From JAEXNA01 sp041676625 (GTDB taxonomy: Bacteria > Vulcanimicrobiota > Xenobia > Xenobiales > JADMJV01): a stretch of DNA of 64,000 nt. The DNA is taken from positions 8,091-72,090 of the forward strand of contig JBAYRN010000010.1 in NCBI GenBank assembly GCA_041676625.1, in the 5' to 3' direction. This document shows, piece by piece, positions 43,669 through 52,006 of this stretch (position 1 is the stretch's first letter; each line of letters begins with the position of its first letter). Made by a program: the position numbers and the translations under genes. The notes below the pieces were generated by a model. That model was given only the letters and a program-made list of their open reading frames with translations, had not been told where the DNA came from and made no database searches.

Positions 43669-45477
43669 ATGAGTAGGCGGAGCGATGGAAGATGGGCACA
43701 GGACCTGAGGTGGTGCAAGAAGACGCGAGAGTTGAGAACGGCTTGTTTAGTTTTTCTTTTGATGAGTCTCGGATGCGGACGGCCGGTGCCTGCCACCTCG
43801 CCGGCCTCCACGCCGGCCTCCGCGCCGGCCTCCGCGCCCTCCCTCGTCACTCATCTCCCGGGTCAACAACCGGTCCCGGAAACTCCTACTCCCAGTGCTT
43901 CGGTCGATGAACTCCAACTCGCCATAAAGGCCTTTGAGCCTCCCCCCTCAGCGGTAGTGGCCTCTACCACCGCCTCCAGGCCCCAGCAGCTCTTCCCGGA
44001 CTCGGTGAGTAATCTCCCCCTGAAACTGCCGTCGGAACTCCAACTCCGAGCTATCACCGATGTCGAGCTAGATTCCCTGCGGGCTCTGGCCCTTGCCAGC
44101 CAGTCCGCCGCCGATTGGCGAAAGGTTGCAGAACGGGCGCTCTTGTTGGAAGACTTTGGATCGGCTCAAGAGGCTTTCCAGCGCGAGTCAGACATCTACC
44201 GGGCCAAGGGTCACACGCAGGCGGCTCTGGCCGAAGCCATCAAGGCCGCTCAGTACTCTACCAAGCTTCAACTCTACCGCTCCATTCCTCCTGAACCAGC
44301 CGCCAAACTCGAGCGTCTGGAGCCGGCTTCCGGATGTTATCTGGGCGCCTTCATCGATCGCGACGACGCCCTGCAGGCACACCAGTTCGGCTCCCAAATC
44401 CACGGAGATATCGAGCAATTCAACGAACTCGTAGAAAAGCCACACGCTAGCTTTTTTATGTATCGTGCCTACGGCACTGATTTTCCGACGCGGTGGGCCG
44501 AATACTGCAAGGAGAACGGTGCCATTGTGCACATCGCCTGGGAACCGAAAAACTTGGAAGAAGTGAAAGAGGATCACTACCTGGAAAAGTTCATGGCCGA
44601 GGCCGCTCGACTCGACCACCCAGTTTTGCTGCGGTTCGCCAGTGAAATGAATGGAAAGTGGACACCCTACAACGGCGATCCTGAGGCCTACAAGCAGGCC
44701 TTCAGACTGGTCCACAAAGCCTCTCGAAATGCGCCCAAGGTGGCTCTGATGTGGTGCCCCAATACGGTTCCTCAGGCAGAGATCCAGGACTACTATCCGG
44801 GACACGAATACGTGGACTGGGTGGGCGTGAATTTTTACTCCGTCCCCTATCTCGACAACGACCCTGAGCGCTCCGGTGAGTTGATCCACCCCACTGACCA
44901 TCTCAAGTTTGTCTATGACACTTACTCGGTTAGCAAACCCATCGCCATCGGCGAGTGGGCAGCCAGTCGCGAAAGCTCCCTCAGCCCAGACGACCTCACC
45001 GACTTCGCGGGCGGCAAGTTGGCCCAGCTTTATTCCGACCTGCCCACCGCTTTCCCCCGGGTCAAGATGGTGAACTGGTACAACTGCAATAACATCGTCA
45101 AGGCTCGCCAAGAGCGGCAACTCAACAACTTCCAGCTTACCACCTCAAAGCCACTGCTGGAGCGCTACCGTCGGGCCATTGAAGGCCCCTACTTTCTGGG
45201 GGCCGGTGCCCAGGCGTCCCCGGTCGGTTTTGAAGTCGCCCGGAGCGCGGTGGCCCTCAGCCCGGGCGATATACTGAAGGTCAGTCTCAAGAGCTACGAC
45301 CCCTTGCTCAAAGTCTACTTCTTGCTCGAAGACCAGGTCATCCACGCTTCCAGCGATCCGCTAGAATGGTATGTCAGCGGCCGCCAACTGGGTACCGGCG
45401 CTGAAAGCGTGACCATCGCCGTCTTCGACTCCCGGGACTGGTTTGTGACTTCTGAGACCATCCGAGTGGAGAGATAG
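43669..45477 (+). CDS. lipoprotein with GH26-like glycoside hydrolase domain
   Basis: 602 residues from ATG 43669, which follows AGGGGGA; the frame to 43624 lacks such a site. A lipobox-like LLMSLGCG ends the signal peptide, followed by a Pro/Ala/Ser linker (PASTPASAPASAP). Residues about 225-530 resemble GH26: Glu326 in RFASEMNG as acid/base and Glu429 in IAIGEWAAS as nucleophile, 103 residues apart, close to the family spacing. WGVNFYS-like and MWCPN blocks fit. GH26 enzymes act on beta-mannans or related glucans; substrate here is unknown. A short beta-rich C-terminal domain follows. Confidence 0.78.
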   Translation: MSRRSDGRWAQDLRWCKKTRELRTACLVFLLMSLGCGRPVPATSPASTPASAPASAPSLVTHLPGQQPVPETPTPSASVDELQLAIKAFEPPPSAVVASTTASRPQQLFPDSVSNLPLKLPSELQLRAITDVELDSLRALALASQSAADWRKVAERALLLEDFGSAQEAFQRESDIYRAKGHTQAALAEAIKAAQYSTKLQLYRSIPPEPAAKLERLEPASGCYLGAFIDRDDALQAHQFGSQIHGDIEQFNELVEKPHASFFMYRAYGTDFPTRWAEYCKENGAIVHIAWEPKNLEEVKEDHYLEKFMAEAARLDHPVLLRFASEMNGKWTPYNGDPEAYKQAFRLVHKASRNAPKVALMWCPNTVPQAEIQDYYPGHEYVDWVGVNFYSVPYLDNDPERSGELIHPTDHLKFVYDTYSVSKPIAIGEWAASRESSLSPDDLTDFAGGKLAQLYSDLPTAFPRVKMVNWYNCNNIVKARQERQLNNFQLTTSKPLLERYRRAIEGPYFLGAGAQASPVGFEVARSAVALSPGDILKVSLKSYDPLLKVYFLLEDQVIHASSDPLEWYVSGRQLGTGAESVTIAVFDSRDWFVTSETIRVER

Positions 45478-45539
45478 AAAGCCCGAGCCGTTGTCCACCA
45501 GGTCCATCCAGAAACTCATCTAGGAGCCCTGTTTGGGTA

Positions 45540-45670
45540 AGCAAGGTTGCTTGCTGGCCGGATCGATCCTAAGCGCCGAATCCTAGGCGGGCCCTGTGAT
45601 AGAGTTCGATCAGTTCAGTGGAAGGCTCCAGGTTGTACTCCCGGTCGAGAAAAATCCGGGCTGTTTCATA
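45540..45670 (+). repeat. direct repeat copy B
   Basis: Second copy of 41912-42047; includes the 3' end of the intact regulator gene. Confidence 0.85.
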
Positions 45671-47911
45671 CTGGTCCAGGGCCTGGGCGTTTTGCCCCAG
45701 GCGGATATGGGCCCGCATTTTCAGAGCGTGGGCGTCCTGTCTGTAGGGAGCGATCTCTAGGCCTAATCTTGTGTGTTCCAGGGCTTCGGCCATGTCCTCG
45801 AAAGCCATGGCAAGTTCGGCGGCTTTCACAAAGTTGTCGACCGCTGCTTCCTCGGTGCGGGTGCGATACTGGGCCGCGAACTCGAAGAAGCAGCCTTCCA
45901 GATAAGCCCCCCGATACAGCCTGGCGGCGGTGCGGCGATAGCGGCGAATGGCTTTGCCGTCGCCCGATTCGGCTTGTTCCAGATCCCGGGCCGAGGAGAT
46001 CGCTTTTTCAAATTCATTGAGATCGTGCCAGCGATGCAACTGGGGATGGAGCTTGAGACCAATCGTGTCACGCACCAAAGGCTCTTCGAAATTGGGCAGC
46101 AGATTCTTGAGAATGTTTCGCAGAGTGGTGGTGGCCCAGTAGAGGTTTTTCTTGGTGCGAGTGACGTCTTTCGGCCAGAAGGTCTCCATGATCTGCTCTT
46201 CGGGAAAGCTTTTGCCCCAGTCGGTGGCCAAAAGTGCCAGCAAATACTTCACCTTGCGGGTTCTCCACTCGCTGTCGGCCAGAGGTCCATCCTGGCCCGC
46301 CATTTCGAAGGCACCGAAGGAGTAGAGGCGCAGAAGCGGTACGAAATCGGCGTTCCCCATGCGACTCTTGAGTTTGAGACCGATCTCTTTGACGGCCGCT
46401 TCGGCATCGGCGGCCAGTAGTGACACCAGGTTGTCGGGGAGGTGCTTGGAGTTCTCCAGCAAGTGCGCAACGGTCAAGCGGCCTTCGGCCGTCAGGATGG
46501 CAAACTGTTGCTCGAAGTCCTTGGGAAAATCGGTGACCATGCGAGACAAAAAACGCGGCTCCTCCAAGCGCTGGTCGGTGGCTCTTTGAAAGAGATGCCC
46601 GAGCAGCCAGCGACGATGCTTGTCCAGTACCTGAAAGGCCGGGGGGGAGAGCAGCTCCTCGTAGTCTTCAGGGGTCGGACCCTGGCCGGCGCCGTAGCTC
46701 CCCAGAGCCAGCGCGATCAGGGAGGATTCCGTCTCCAGGTCGAGTTCCAGAACAGATTTTTTGACCAGGTTCAGAGCCTTCTCGGCTTCGGCGGCTTTCA
46801 GCCGGTCCAGCAAAAGCGCGGCCTCCAGGCCCGTGCTGGAAAGAGCAAACGGGCCCTGCCCCTTCGCCTCCTTGAGAGCGGTGAGGGCGAACTTACGGGC
46901 TTTCTCGCTGTGTCCGGCCTGGCTGTAGACCCTGGCCATCCCCAAAAATCCTTCGGTTCTTTCCCGAGGGGTCAGCGCGCTCGAGCACAGGTTCTTGTAA
47001 GCCTTTTCAGCGTTGGCCAGATCGCCCACGTCTTCCAGAGTTTTGGCCAGGGTGACCAGACTGTTGCGAAGACCCGCCGCCGGTGAGGTGCCAGTCGAGC
47101 GAGCCGCTTCGGGGCTCGTTTGAACCGCTGCGATAGCGTCTTTGAGGCGGGGGTCGAGGGCTTCGGAGGGAGTTTCACACAGGAATACACTCTGCACGGC
47201 GTGGCGAATGGCCTTGATCTCGATCGGGTCTTCCTCATCGGGCTCCAGGATCCGGGAGAGCATGGTGGAGAGGGTTGGATAGGCGCTGTTTGGAGGCAAG
47301 ATGAAACCGGGCACCTCGATGTTGGTAGACTGCCGCAGGCCGTACACGATGGCCACCGAGGGGGCCGAGTCGATCGCCGCTGGAGCGGCCTCCAAGAATT
47401 TACAGAGTCGCTGCGCCAGTTCCGAAGCCTTGACCAGAGAGCCCTCGGCGCTGCGGGTTTCATCGAAAGCCTGGGCGGCGGTGCGGAGTGCCCATTCAAA
47501 GCTCTTGAGGTAGATCTGCTCTTCTTCTAGATCCTTGGAGGCAGCCTCCAGGTGCCCGAGTTGCTTGCGCACGTAGCCCAACAGTTCTTGCATCTTGAAA
47601 GGCTTTTTCAGGTATCCGCCCACTTCTAGATTGCGGGCTCGGGAGGTCTCTTCTTCGGTGGCGTAGCCGGAGACGATCAAACTTCCGATGTCGGGGTTCA
47701 GTTGCTGAGTTTTTTCCACCGCCTCCAGGCCGTCCATCCCCTCCATGCGAATATCGGCAATGATCAGTTCAAACTTGCCTCTGCTCGCGTGAGCTACGGC
47801 ATCGGCCCCGTTGGAGACGGCTACCACCTCGTAGCCTTCGTCCCGAAGCACTTCCTCCAACACCGCTCGTAGATCGGCGTCGTCTTCTAGTAACAAGATT
47901 CGGGCTGACAT
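45569..47911 (-). CDS. response regulator with C-terminal SARP/BTAD-type activator domain
   Basis: 780 residues. Receiver domain 3-120 with acidic pair at 10-11, phospho-acceptor Asp53 in IIADIRMEG and YLKKPF near 105. A long helical repeat middle, then a winged helix (LRLYSFGAFEMAG; TRTKKNLYWATTTLRNIL) and a BTAD ending GLEIAPYRQDAHALKMRAH, NLEPSTELIELYH. Paralogue of 12304-14589. Divergent from the kinase at 48017 over 105 bp, which is its likely partner. Confidence 0.88.
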   Translation of the reverse strand: MSARILLLEDDADLRAVLEEVLRDEGYEVVAVSNGADAVAHASRGKFELIIADIRMEGMDGLEAVEKTQQLNPDIGSLIVSGYATEEETSRARNLEVGGYLKKPFKMQELLGYVRKQLGHLEAASKDLEEEQIYLKSFEWALRTAAQAFDETRSAEGSLVKASELAQRLCKFLEAAPAAIDSAPSVAIVYGLRQSTNIEVPGFILPPNSAYPTLSTMLSRILEPDEEDPIEIKAIRHAVQSVFLCETPSEALDPRLKDAIAAVQTSPEAARSTGTSPAAGLRNSLVTLAKTLEDVGDLANAEKAYKNLCSSALTPRERTEGFLGMARVYSQAGHSEKARKFALTALKEAKGQGPFALSSTGLEAALLLDRLKAAEAEKALNLVKKSVLELDLETESSLIALALGSYGAGQGPTPEDYEELLSPPAFQVLDKHRRWLLGHLFQRATDQRLEEPRFLSRMVTDFPKDFEQQFAILTAEGRLTVAHLLENSKHLPDNLVSLLAADAEAAVKEIGLKLKSRMGNADFVPLLRLYSFGAFEMAGQDGPLADSEWRTRKVKYLLALLATDWGKSFPEEQIMETFWPKDVTRTKKNLYWATTTLRNILKNLLPNFEEPLVRDTIGLKLHPQLHRWHDLNEFEKAISSARDLEQAESGDGKAIRRYRRTAARLYRGAYLEGCFFEFAAQYRTRTEEAAVDNFVKAAELAMAFEDMAEALEHTRLGLEIAPYRQDAHALKMRAHIRLGQNAQALDQYETARIFLDREYNLEPSTELIELYHRARLGFGA

Positions 47912-48016
47912 ACTGGAAGGTTTCGAGTCATCCCCCGGATCCCTCCGGCGCAGGAGTATGATCCCCGTTTGCTAATTTTGCGAAATGGCGAGGATCTATG
48001 AAGAAGGAGACCGCAC

Positions 48017-50317
48017 GTGAGAATCGGTGCGCTCGGCTCTTTGCCGGCGATTGGTCTTTGTTTCATCGCTCTTCTTGGGCTGGGCCACCGGATACCCGAG
48101 CCGGCTAGGCAATGGTCGCTATTCTTGCTGGTCCTGGCGACTTGCGTTTTGGAGCATCGGACCCTGGTTCGAAGACCGGTGGACTTCTCTGCGGGTTTCG
48201 TGTTTCCCATGATCGTGGCAGTAGCGGGTTTACCGGTGGAAGCGGGGGTGATGGTTCTGGTCGCTCTGTTTCTGCGCCAACTCCAGGGTAGCGCTTCCTA
48301 TCCGTGGGACCTGGCCGCCCTGGTGCCGGGGCTGCTGTTGCTCGGATTTGTAGACCGGCCGGATCTGTTCTGGGCGGTGTCGGCGGTAGCTATAAACGCC
48401 CTTGCCATGCACGGGGTCTCCCTCTGGTCACGCCGCGCCATAGACGGGGACTGGCTCGCCCGGGCCACCGAACAACAGTTTGCGATAGCCAGGCTTCTCT
48501 TACTGCCCCTTTGCCTGCTGGGTATTCTGGTTCCTCCGGAGGCACTGTGGACCACGGCGATGCTGCTTCCAGCCCTTTATCTGGCCCTGAAGTTCAGTGG
48601 CGACCTGGGCTTCCGCCTGGAAGCGCAGGCGGGACAGCGGGCCCGTGAGGAAGCGGCCGAGTCCCGCTCCAGTCTGGTGGAGGCACAGAGCCAACTGAGA
48701 AGTCTTTCAGAAAAGCAGCACGTGGTGGAGAAACTGGTCCGAATCTTCAAGGAGCCGCTCGGTCCCAGGGAGGCCTTCTCCCAACTCCGGAAGATCACGG
48801 CCTCGGTCATCCCTTACGACACCCTGTTTTTTTTGAAGGTGAATGCCCAGGGGGAAGTCCAGGTCCAGGATCGCTTTTGCCTGCACGACCGATGGAGCCG
48901 GGAGAGCCGGCTCGGGCTTTCCCGGGAACCCCTGGTGGAAAAGGCTTGGACCACCGACCGGGCCATCAAAGGGCAGGCTGGTCGAGCCCTGGTTTCCACC
49001 GATAACCACGCCGTGGTGATTCCCTTGAAACCCCTGGGGGTTCTCTACTTCGGCCGGCGTTCCGAGGCGTTTAGCAAGGAAGAGGCGGGGCGGCTTCGGT
49101 TCGTGGCTGAGCGGGCCGAAGGAGGATTGAAGCGGGCTCAGGAGCGGGCTGAATTCACTCAAGCCCTGGCGGAAGAGAAGCGGGTCTCTCGGCAACTGCA
49201 GTTTCAGGTAACCTTATCCTCTCATCTGCTCGGTGCGGCCCAGAAGATCCTCAGCGCACCGAACGAACAGGCGGTTTTTGAGACCTTGATCGGCTCTGTC
49301 AGGCAGGCTGTTGAACACCGGTGGGGGGCGGTGCTCGCGGCCGAGAATCCGGACCCGGTGGTGCAGTGGGGAAGCCTACCTGAACTATCAGCCCAGGACC
49401 GTTCCCACTTTCTTTCTCTAGAGTCGGTGGGGGTTGCACGTCGGGTCGGGCCGGATCTGGTCTATTCCTATCCCGTCAAGGGAGAGGCGGAGTCGTTGGG
49501 GGCGATGCTGATCGGCTGTGAGCAGGCCGGTCGCTTGAGCGGGGAAGAGGAAGATTTTCTGGGAACCCTGGCATGTCTGGTGGCAGGCGGCTTGGAGGCC
49601 TTGCGCCTCAACCAGAAGTTGCAGCAGGCTCATCAGCACGTCTTGCAGGCGGCCAAGCTCAGTGCCATCGGACGACTGGCGGCAGGCGTCGCTCACGAGT
49701 TAAACTCGCCGCTGGCCGCCATCGGGCTGGCTTTGGAATCGGCCATGATCCGCCCCGAAAAGGCCGGGGAAAAGCTGGAGAAGGCGTCCGGTGCTCTGGA
49801 AAGGGCCAGAAAGATCGTAAACGATCTGCTCCAACACAGCCGCACGACCGGGTCGAAGCGGGTGGTCGTCCATTTGGCAGCCGTGTTCGAAGGTTTGATG
49901 GAAGCGGCGTCGGCTCAGCTAGAGCAAAGGCATCTGAAGGTCTCGAAGGTTTGTCGAAACCCCGAAGCTGGGATCTTGATCAACAAAGCCGAATTGAATC
50001 AGATTTTAATCAATCTGGTCCTGAACGCGGCCGACGCCAGTGAAGACGGACAAGAGATTCAGGTTGCGGCCTTTGCCGAGGAGTTGAAGGTTATCATTGA
50101 GGTGCGTGACCAGGGGGCCGGAATACCAGATGAAAACAAGAATCGGGTCTTCGATCCATTTTTTACCACCAAGTCGGTTGGCCGTGGTACCGGTCTGGGG
50201 CTTTCCGTCTGCCGGGAACTGGTCTTGCGGCATCAGGGCGAGATCGGCTTCCAATCGAAAGTAGGGGTCGGGACCACTTTTCGACTGGTCTTTCCCCGTC
50301 AGGATACCTGGCCTTGA
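48017..50317 (+). CDS. membrane sensor histidine kinase with GAF-like regions
   Basis: 766 residues, GTG start after AAGGAG. Six or seven helices cover 1-195, then a coiled segment, two GAF-like regions (about 240-370 and 410-530), HisKA with His560 in GVAHELNSPLAAIG, and HATPase with LINLVLNAADASEDG, RDQGAGIPDENK and GRGTGLGLSV. A larger paralogue of the kinase at 14586. Divergently transcribed from its likely response regulator. Confidence 0.9.
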   Translation: MRIGALGSLPAIGLCFIALLGLGHRIPEPARQWSLFLLVLATCVLEHRTLVRRPVDFSAGFVFPMIVAVAGLPVEAGVMVLVALFLRQLQGSASYPWDLAALVPGLLLLGFVDRPDLFWAVSAVAINALAMHGVSLWSRRAIDGDWLARATEQQFAIARLLLLPLCLLGILVPPEALWTTAMLLPALYLALKFSGDLGFRLEAQAGQRAREEAAESRSSLVEAQSQLRSLSEKQHVVEKLVRIFKEPLGPREAFSQLRKITASVIPYDTLFFLKVNAQGEVQVQDRFCLHDRWSRESRLGLSREPLVEKAWTTDRAIKGQAGRALVSTDNHAVVIPLKPLGVLYFGRRSEAFSKEEAGRLRFVAERAEGGLKRAQERAEFTQALAEEKRVSRQLQFQVTLSSHLLGAAQKILSAPNEQAVFETLIGSVRQAVEHRWGAVLAAENPDPVVQWGSLPELSAQDRSHFLSLESVGVARRVGPDLVYSYPVKGEAESLGAMLIGCEQAGRLSGEEEDFLGTLACLVAGGLEALRLNQKLQQAHQHVLQAAKLSAIGRLAAGVAHELNSPLAAIGLALESAMIRPEKAGEKLEKASGALERARKIVNDLLQHSRTTGSKRVVVHLAAVFEGLMEAASAQLEQRHLKVSKVCRNPEAGILINKAELNQILINLVLNAADASEDGQEIQVAAFAEELKVIIEVRDQGAGIPDENKNRVFDPFFTTKSVGRGTGLGLSVCRELVLRHQGEIGFQSKVGVGTTFRLVFPRQDTWP

Positions 50318-50322
50318 GAGAG

Positions 50323-50339
50323 TTTACATTTATTTAACA
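50323..50339 (+). promoter_or_regulatory. PhoB/OmpR-like direct repeat box (TTTACA-N5-TTAACA)
   Basis: Half-sites 11 bp apart, 55 bp before ATG 50395. Nearly identical in sequence and spacing to the box at 16315. Confidence 0.45.
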
Positions 50340-50394
50340 ATCGTCCGGTGGTTTTCAAACAATGCTCATTTTCGGTGTCTGGCAGAATACGAGT

Positions 50395-50679
50395 ATGAAC
50401 AGCGCCGCAATGAACTACAAGTTTCTGGTCCGAGATCTCAAGCAGGACCGTACCATCACTTTGAAAGTGGCCGCCTATCGGGAAGAGTCGGCCCGCAGAG
50501 AACTGCGCCTGGCGGGTTTTCAACCCCTCACCCTGGTTGGGGTGGAAGCTCGCAACAATCGGTCGCTGGAGACCGCCGCCGGACAAGCGCAAAATTCCGG
50601 CAGTCTCGGTCACCTGCGGGTGAGGTTCAGCACCATGGTTTCGGAGTTTTTTGCCCCCTTCAACCTGCTTGCTATCTAG
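50395..50679 (+). CDS. hypothetical protein
   Basis: 94 residues from ATG 50395 (ATG 50410 also possible; 50362 is the frame limit). KFLVRDLKQDRTITLKVAAYREESARREL and RLAGFQPLTLVGVE resemble in layout the N-terminal strand-helix unit of GspF-type proteins, but there is no platform domain. The C-terminal third is probably disordered. Function unknown. Confidence 0.5.
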   Translation: MNSAAMNYKFLVRDLKQDRTITLKVAAYREESARRELRLAGFQPLTLVGVEARNNRSLETAAGQAQNSGSLGHLRVRFSTMVSEFFAPFNLLAI

Positions 50680-50733
50680 CTTGTAACTTATTCGCAACGA
50701 ATAGAAACCGGCCGAATGGGTAATATAAGAACC

Positions 50734-50805
50734 ATGGAGATTCGTGAGCTTTCAACCGAGCAACTCGTACAAATGGCCCTGCGCTATCGCGGCGTCTTGA
50801 ACTAA
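50734..50805 (+). CDS. 23-residue ORF abutting the nitrilase start
   Basis: ATG at 50734, product MEIRELSTEQLVQMALRYR plus four residues, TAA at 50803-50805; the nitrilase GTG begins on the next base. It could be a leader peptide for translational coupling. It is short enough to be chance. Confidence 0.35.
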   Translation: MEIRELSTEQLVQMALRYRGVLN

Positions 50806-51552
50806 GTGCTGGCTGCCGCCGTCCAGTTTCGCCCTGAGTGGGGCCAACCGGACCGAAATCGAGCCAAGCTTCTCTTGTTGATCGCTCAGGCCGCCCGGAC
50901 TGGCGCCGAGCTCGTGGTCCTTCCGGAGATGTGCACCACCGGCTACATCTTTGAGAATCCAGATGCCATCCGCCCCTATTGCGAGGACCGCCAGGGGCGC
51001 TCGGTTCGTTTTTTTCAAGCCCAAGCCGAGAAGTATAATCTCACCCTCTGCTTCGGTTGGGGGGAGATCGAACCGGACAGTGGCCGACTCTTCAACTCAG
51101 CAGCGGTCTGCCGTCCTGCTCAGGAGATCCTTTTTTACCGTAAGCGCCTGCTCTTTGAAGCAGATGAAACCTGGGCCGAACCGGGTGATACTCCGTATCC
51201 GATGTGGCGGTCGAAGGAAGGCCTTCTTTGTAGTTTGGGGATCTGCATGGATCTCAACGACGACGCCTTCATCGCCCACCTTATAGCTCATCAGGTCAGA
51301 GTGGTGGCCTTCCCCACCAACTGGTTGGAGCAGGGTTTGAGGGTCTGGGACTACTGGGCTTGGCGGATCACCGGCACCCGCACTTGTTTGGTGGCCAGTA
51401 ATCGGTATGGCACCGAGCAGACCACCACCTTTTGTGGAAGCAGCGCCGTACTCGACGGCCGCTTGCTACTAGCCTGGACCGAGCGTACCGGAGACGCGGT
51501 GGTTTCGGCTTTTGTTCCGCCAGATCCCAGCCCCCTTCCCGATGCACCTTGA
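50806..51552 (+). CDS. carbon-nitrogen hydrolase (nitrilase superfamily)
   Basis: 248 residues from GTG. The catalytic triad is visible: Glu41 in LVVLPEMCTTGY, Lys113 in FYRKRLLFEADE and Cys147 in LGICMDLN. Nitrilase-superfamily amidases hydrolyse amides or carbamoyl compounds; the substrate cannot be told. The JAMM gene starts 11 bp before its stop. Confidence 0.9.
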   Translation: MLAAAVQFRPEWGQPDRNRAKLLLLIAQAARTGAELVVLPEMCTTGYIFENPDAIRPYCEDRQGRSVRFFQAQAEKYNLTLCFGWGEIEPDSGRLFNSAAVCRPAQEILFYRKRLLFEADETWAEPGDTPYPMWRSKEGLLCSLGICMDLNDDAFIAHLIAHQVRVVAFPTNWLEQGLRVWDYWAWRITGTRTCLVASNRYGTEQTTTFCGSSAVLDGRLLLAWTERTGDAVVSAFVPPDPSPLPDAP

Positions 51553-52006
51553 ACCGTGGCTCCTGGAGCGTCTGGAGGGTGAGGCTTCGAGGGCCGCACC
51601 CCTGGAGTGCTGCGGGCTCCTGTGGGCCGGGGACAACGGCGAAGTACGAGGTTTCACCCCTTATCCAGGACCGCTCTTTAGACACCGATTTGTCATGGCC
51701 GATGAATGGCTACTGAAGCAGTACTACCTGGGCCGGGCCCGGGAGGAGCGTCTGGCGGGTTACTACCATTCCCACCCCGATTCTGCACCCGACCCGAGCC
51801 CGGCTGACCTGCGGGGCCACCCTCCGGGTGCGACTTTCTTGATCCTTGGTGCCGGTGGAACCTACAAAATCGTACGCCTTCTAGAGATCCCGCCAGAGGA
51901 TCGCACTGATGGTGGCCAGGTCCTCGTTGACCATAGCCGACTCGATGAACTGCTCGAAGTCGCCTCCGTTGTTGACGTTGAGCAGGAAAGTGATCTCCCG
52001 ACCTGA
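51542..52006 (+). CDS. JAMM/MPN metallopeptidase-like protein
   Basis: 154 residues from ATG 51542. Zinc site: Glu22 in ECCGLLWA, His76-x-His78-Pro, Ser86 and Asp89 in YYHSHPDSAPDPSPADL, the full JAMM motif. Bacterial members cleave isopeptide-like bonds, for example from sulfur-carrier proteins. The last 40 residues lie antisense to the dacB 3' end (126-bp overlap), so the domain proper probably ends near residue 115 and the tail is read-through sequence. Confidence 0.85.
   Translation: MHLEPWLLERLEGEASRAAPLECCGLLWAGDNGEVRGFTPYPGPLFRHRFVMADEWLLKQYYLGRAREERLAGYYHSHPDSAPDPSPADLRGHPPGATFLILGAGGTYKIVRLLEIPPEDRTDGGQVLVDHSRLDELLEVASVVDVEQESDLPT

Noticed and set aside
43797..43850. GCCTCC repeat as a tandem DNA repeat of interest
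   Set aside because: It simply encodes the Pro/Ala/Ser linker after the lipobox.
45145..45345. Minus-strand ORF inside the GH26-like gene
   Set aside because: Antisense shadow without ribosome site or recognisable sequence.
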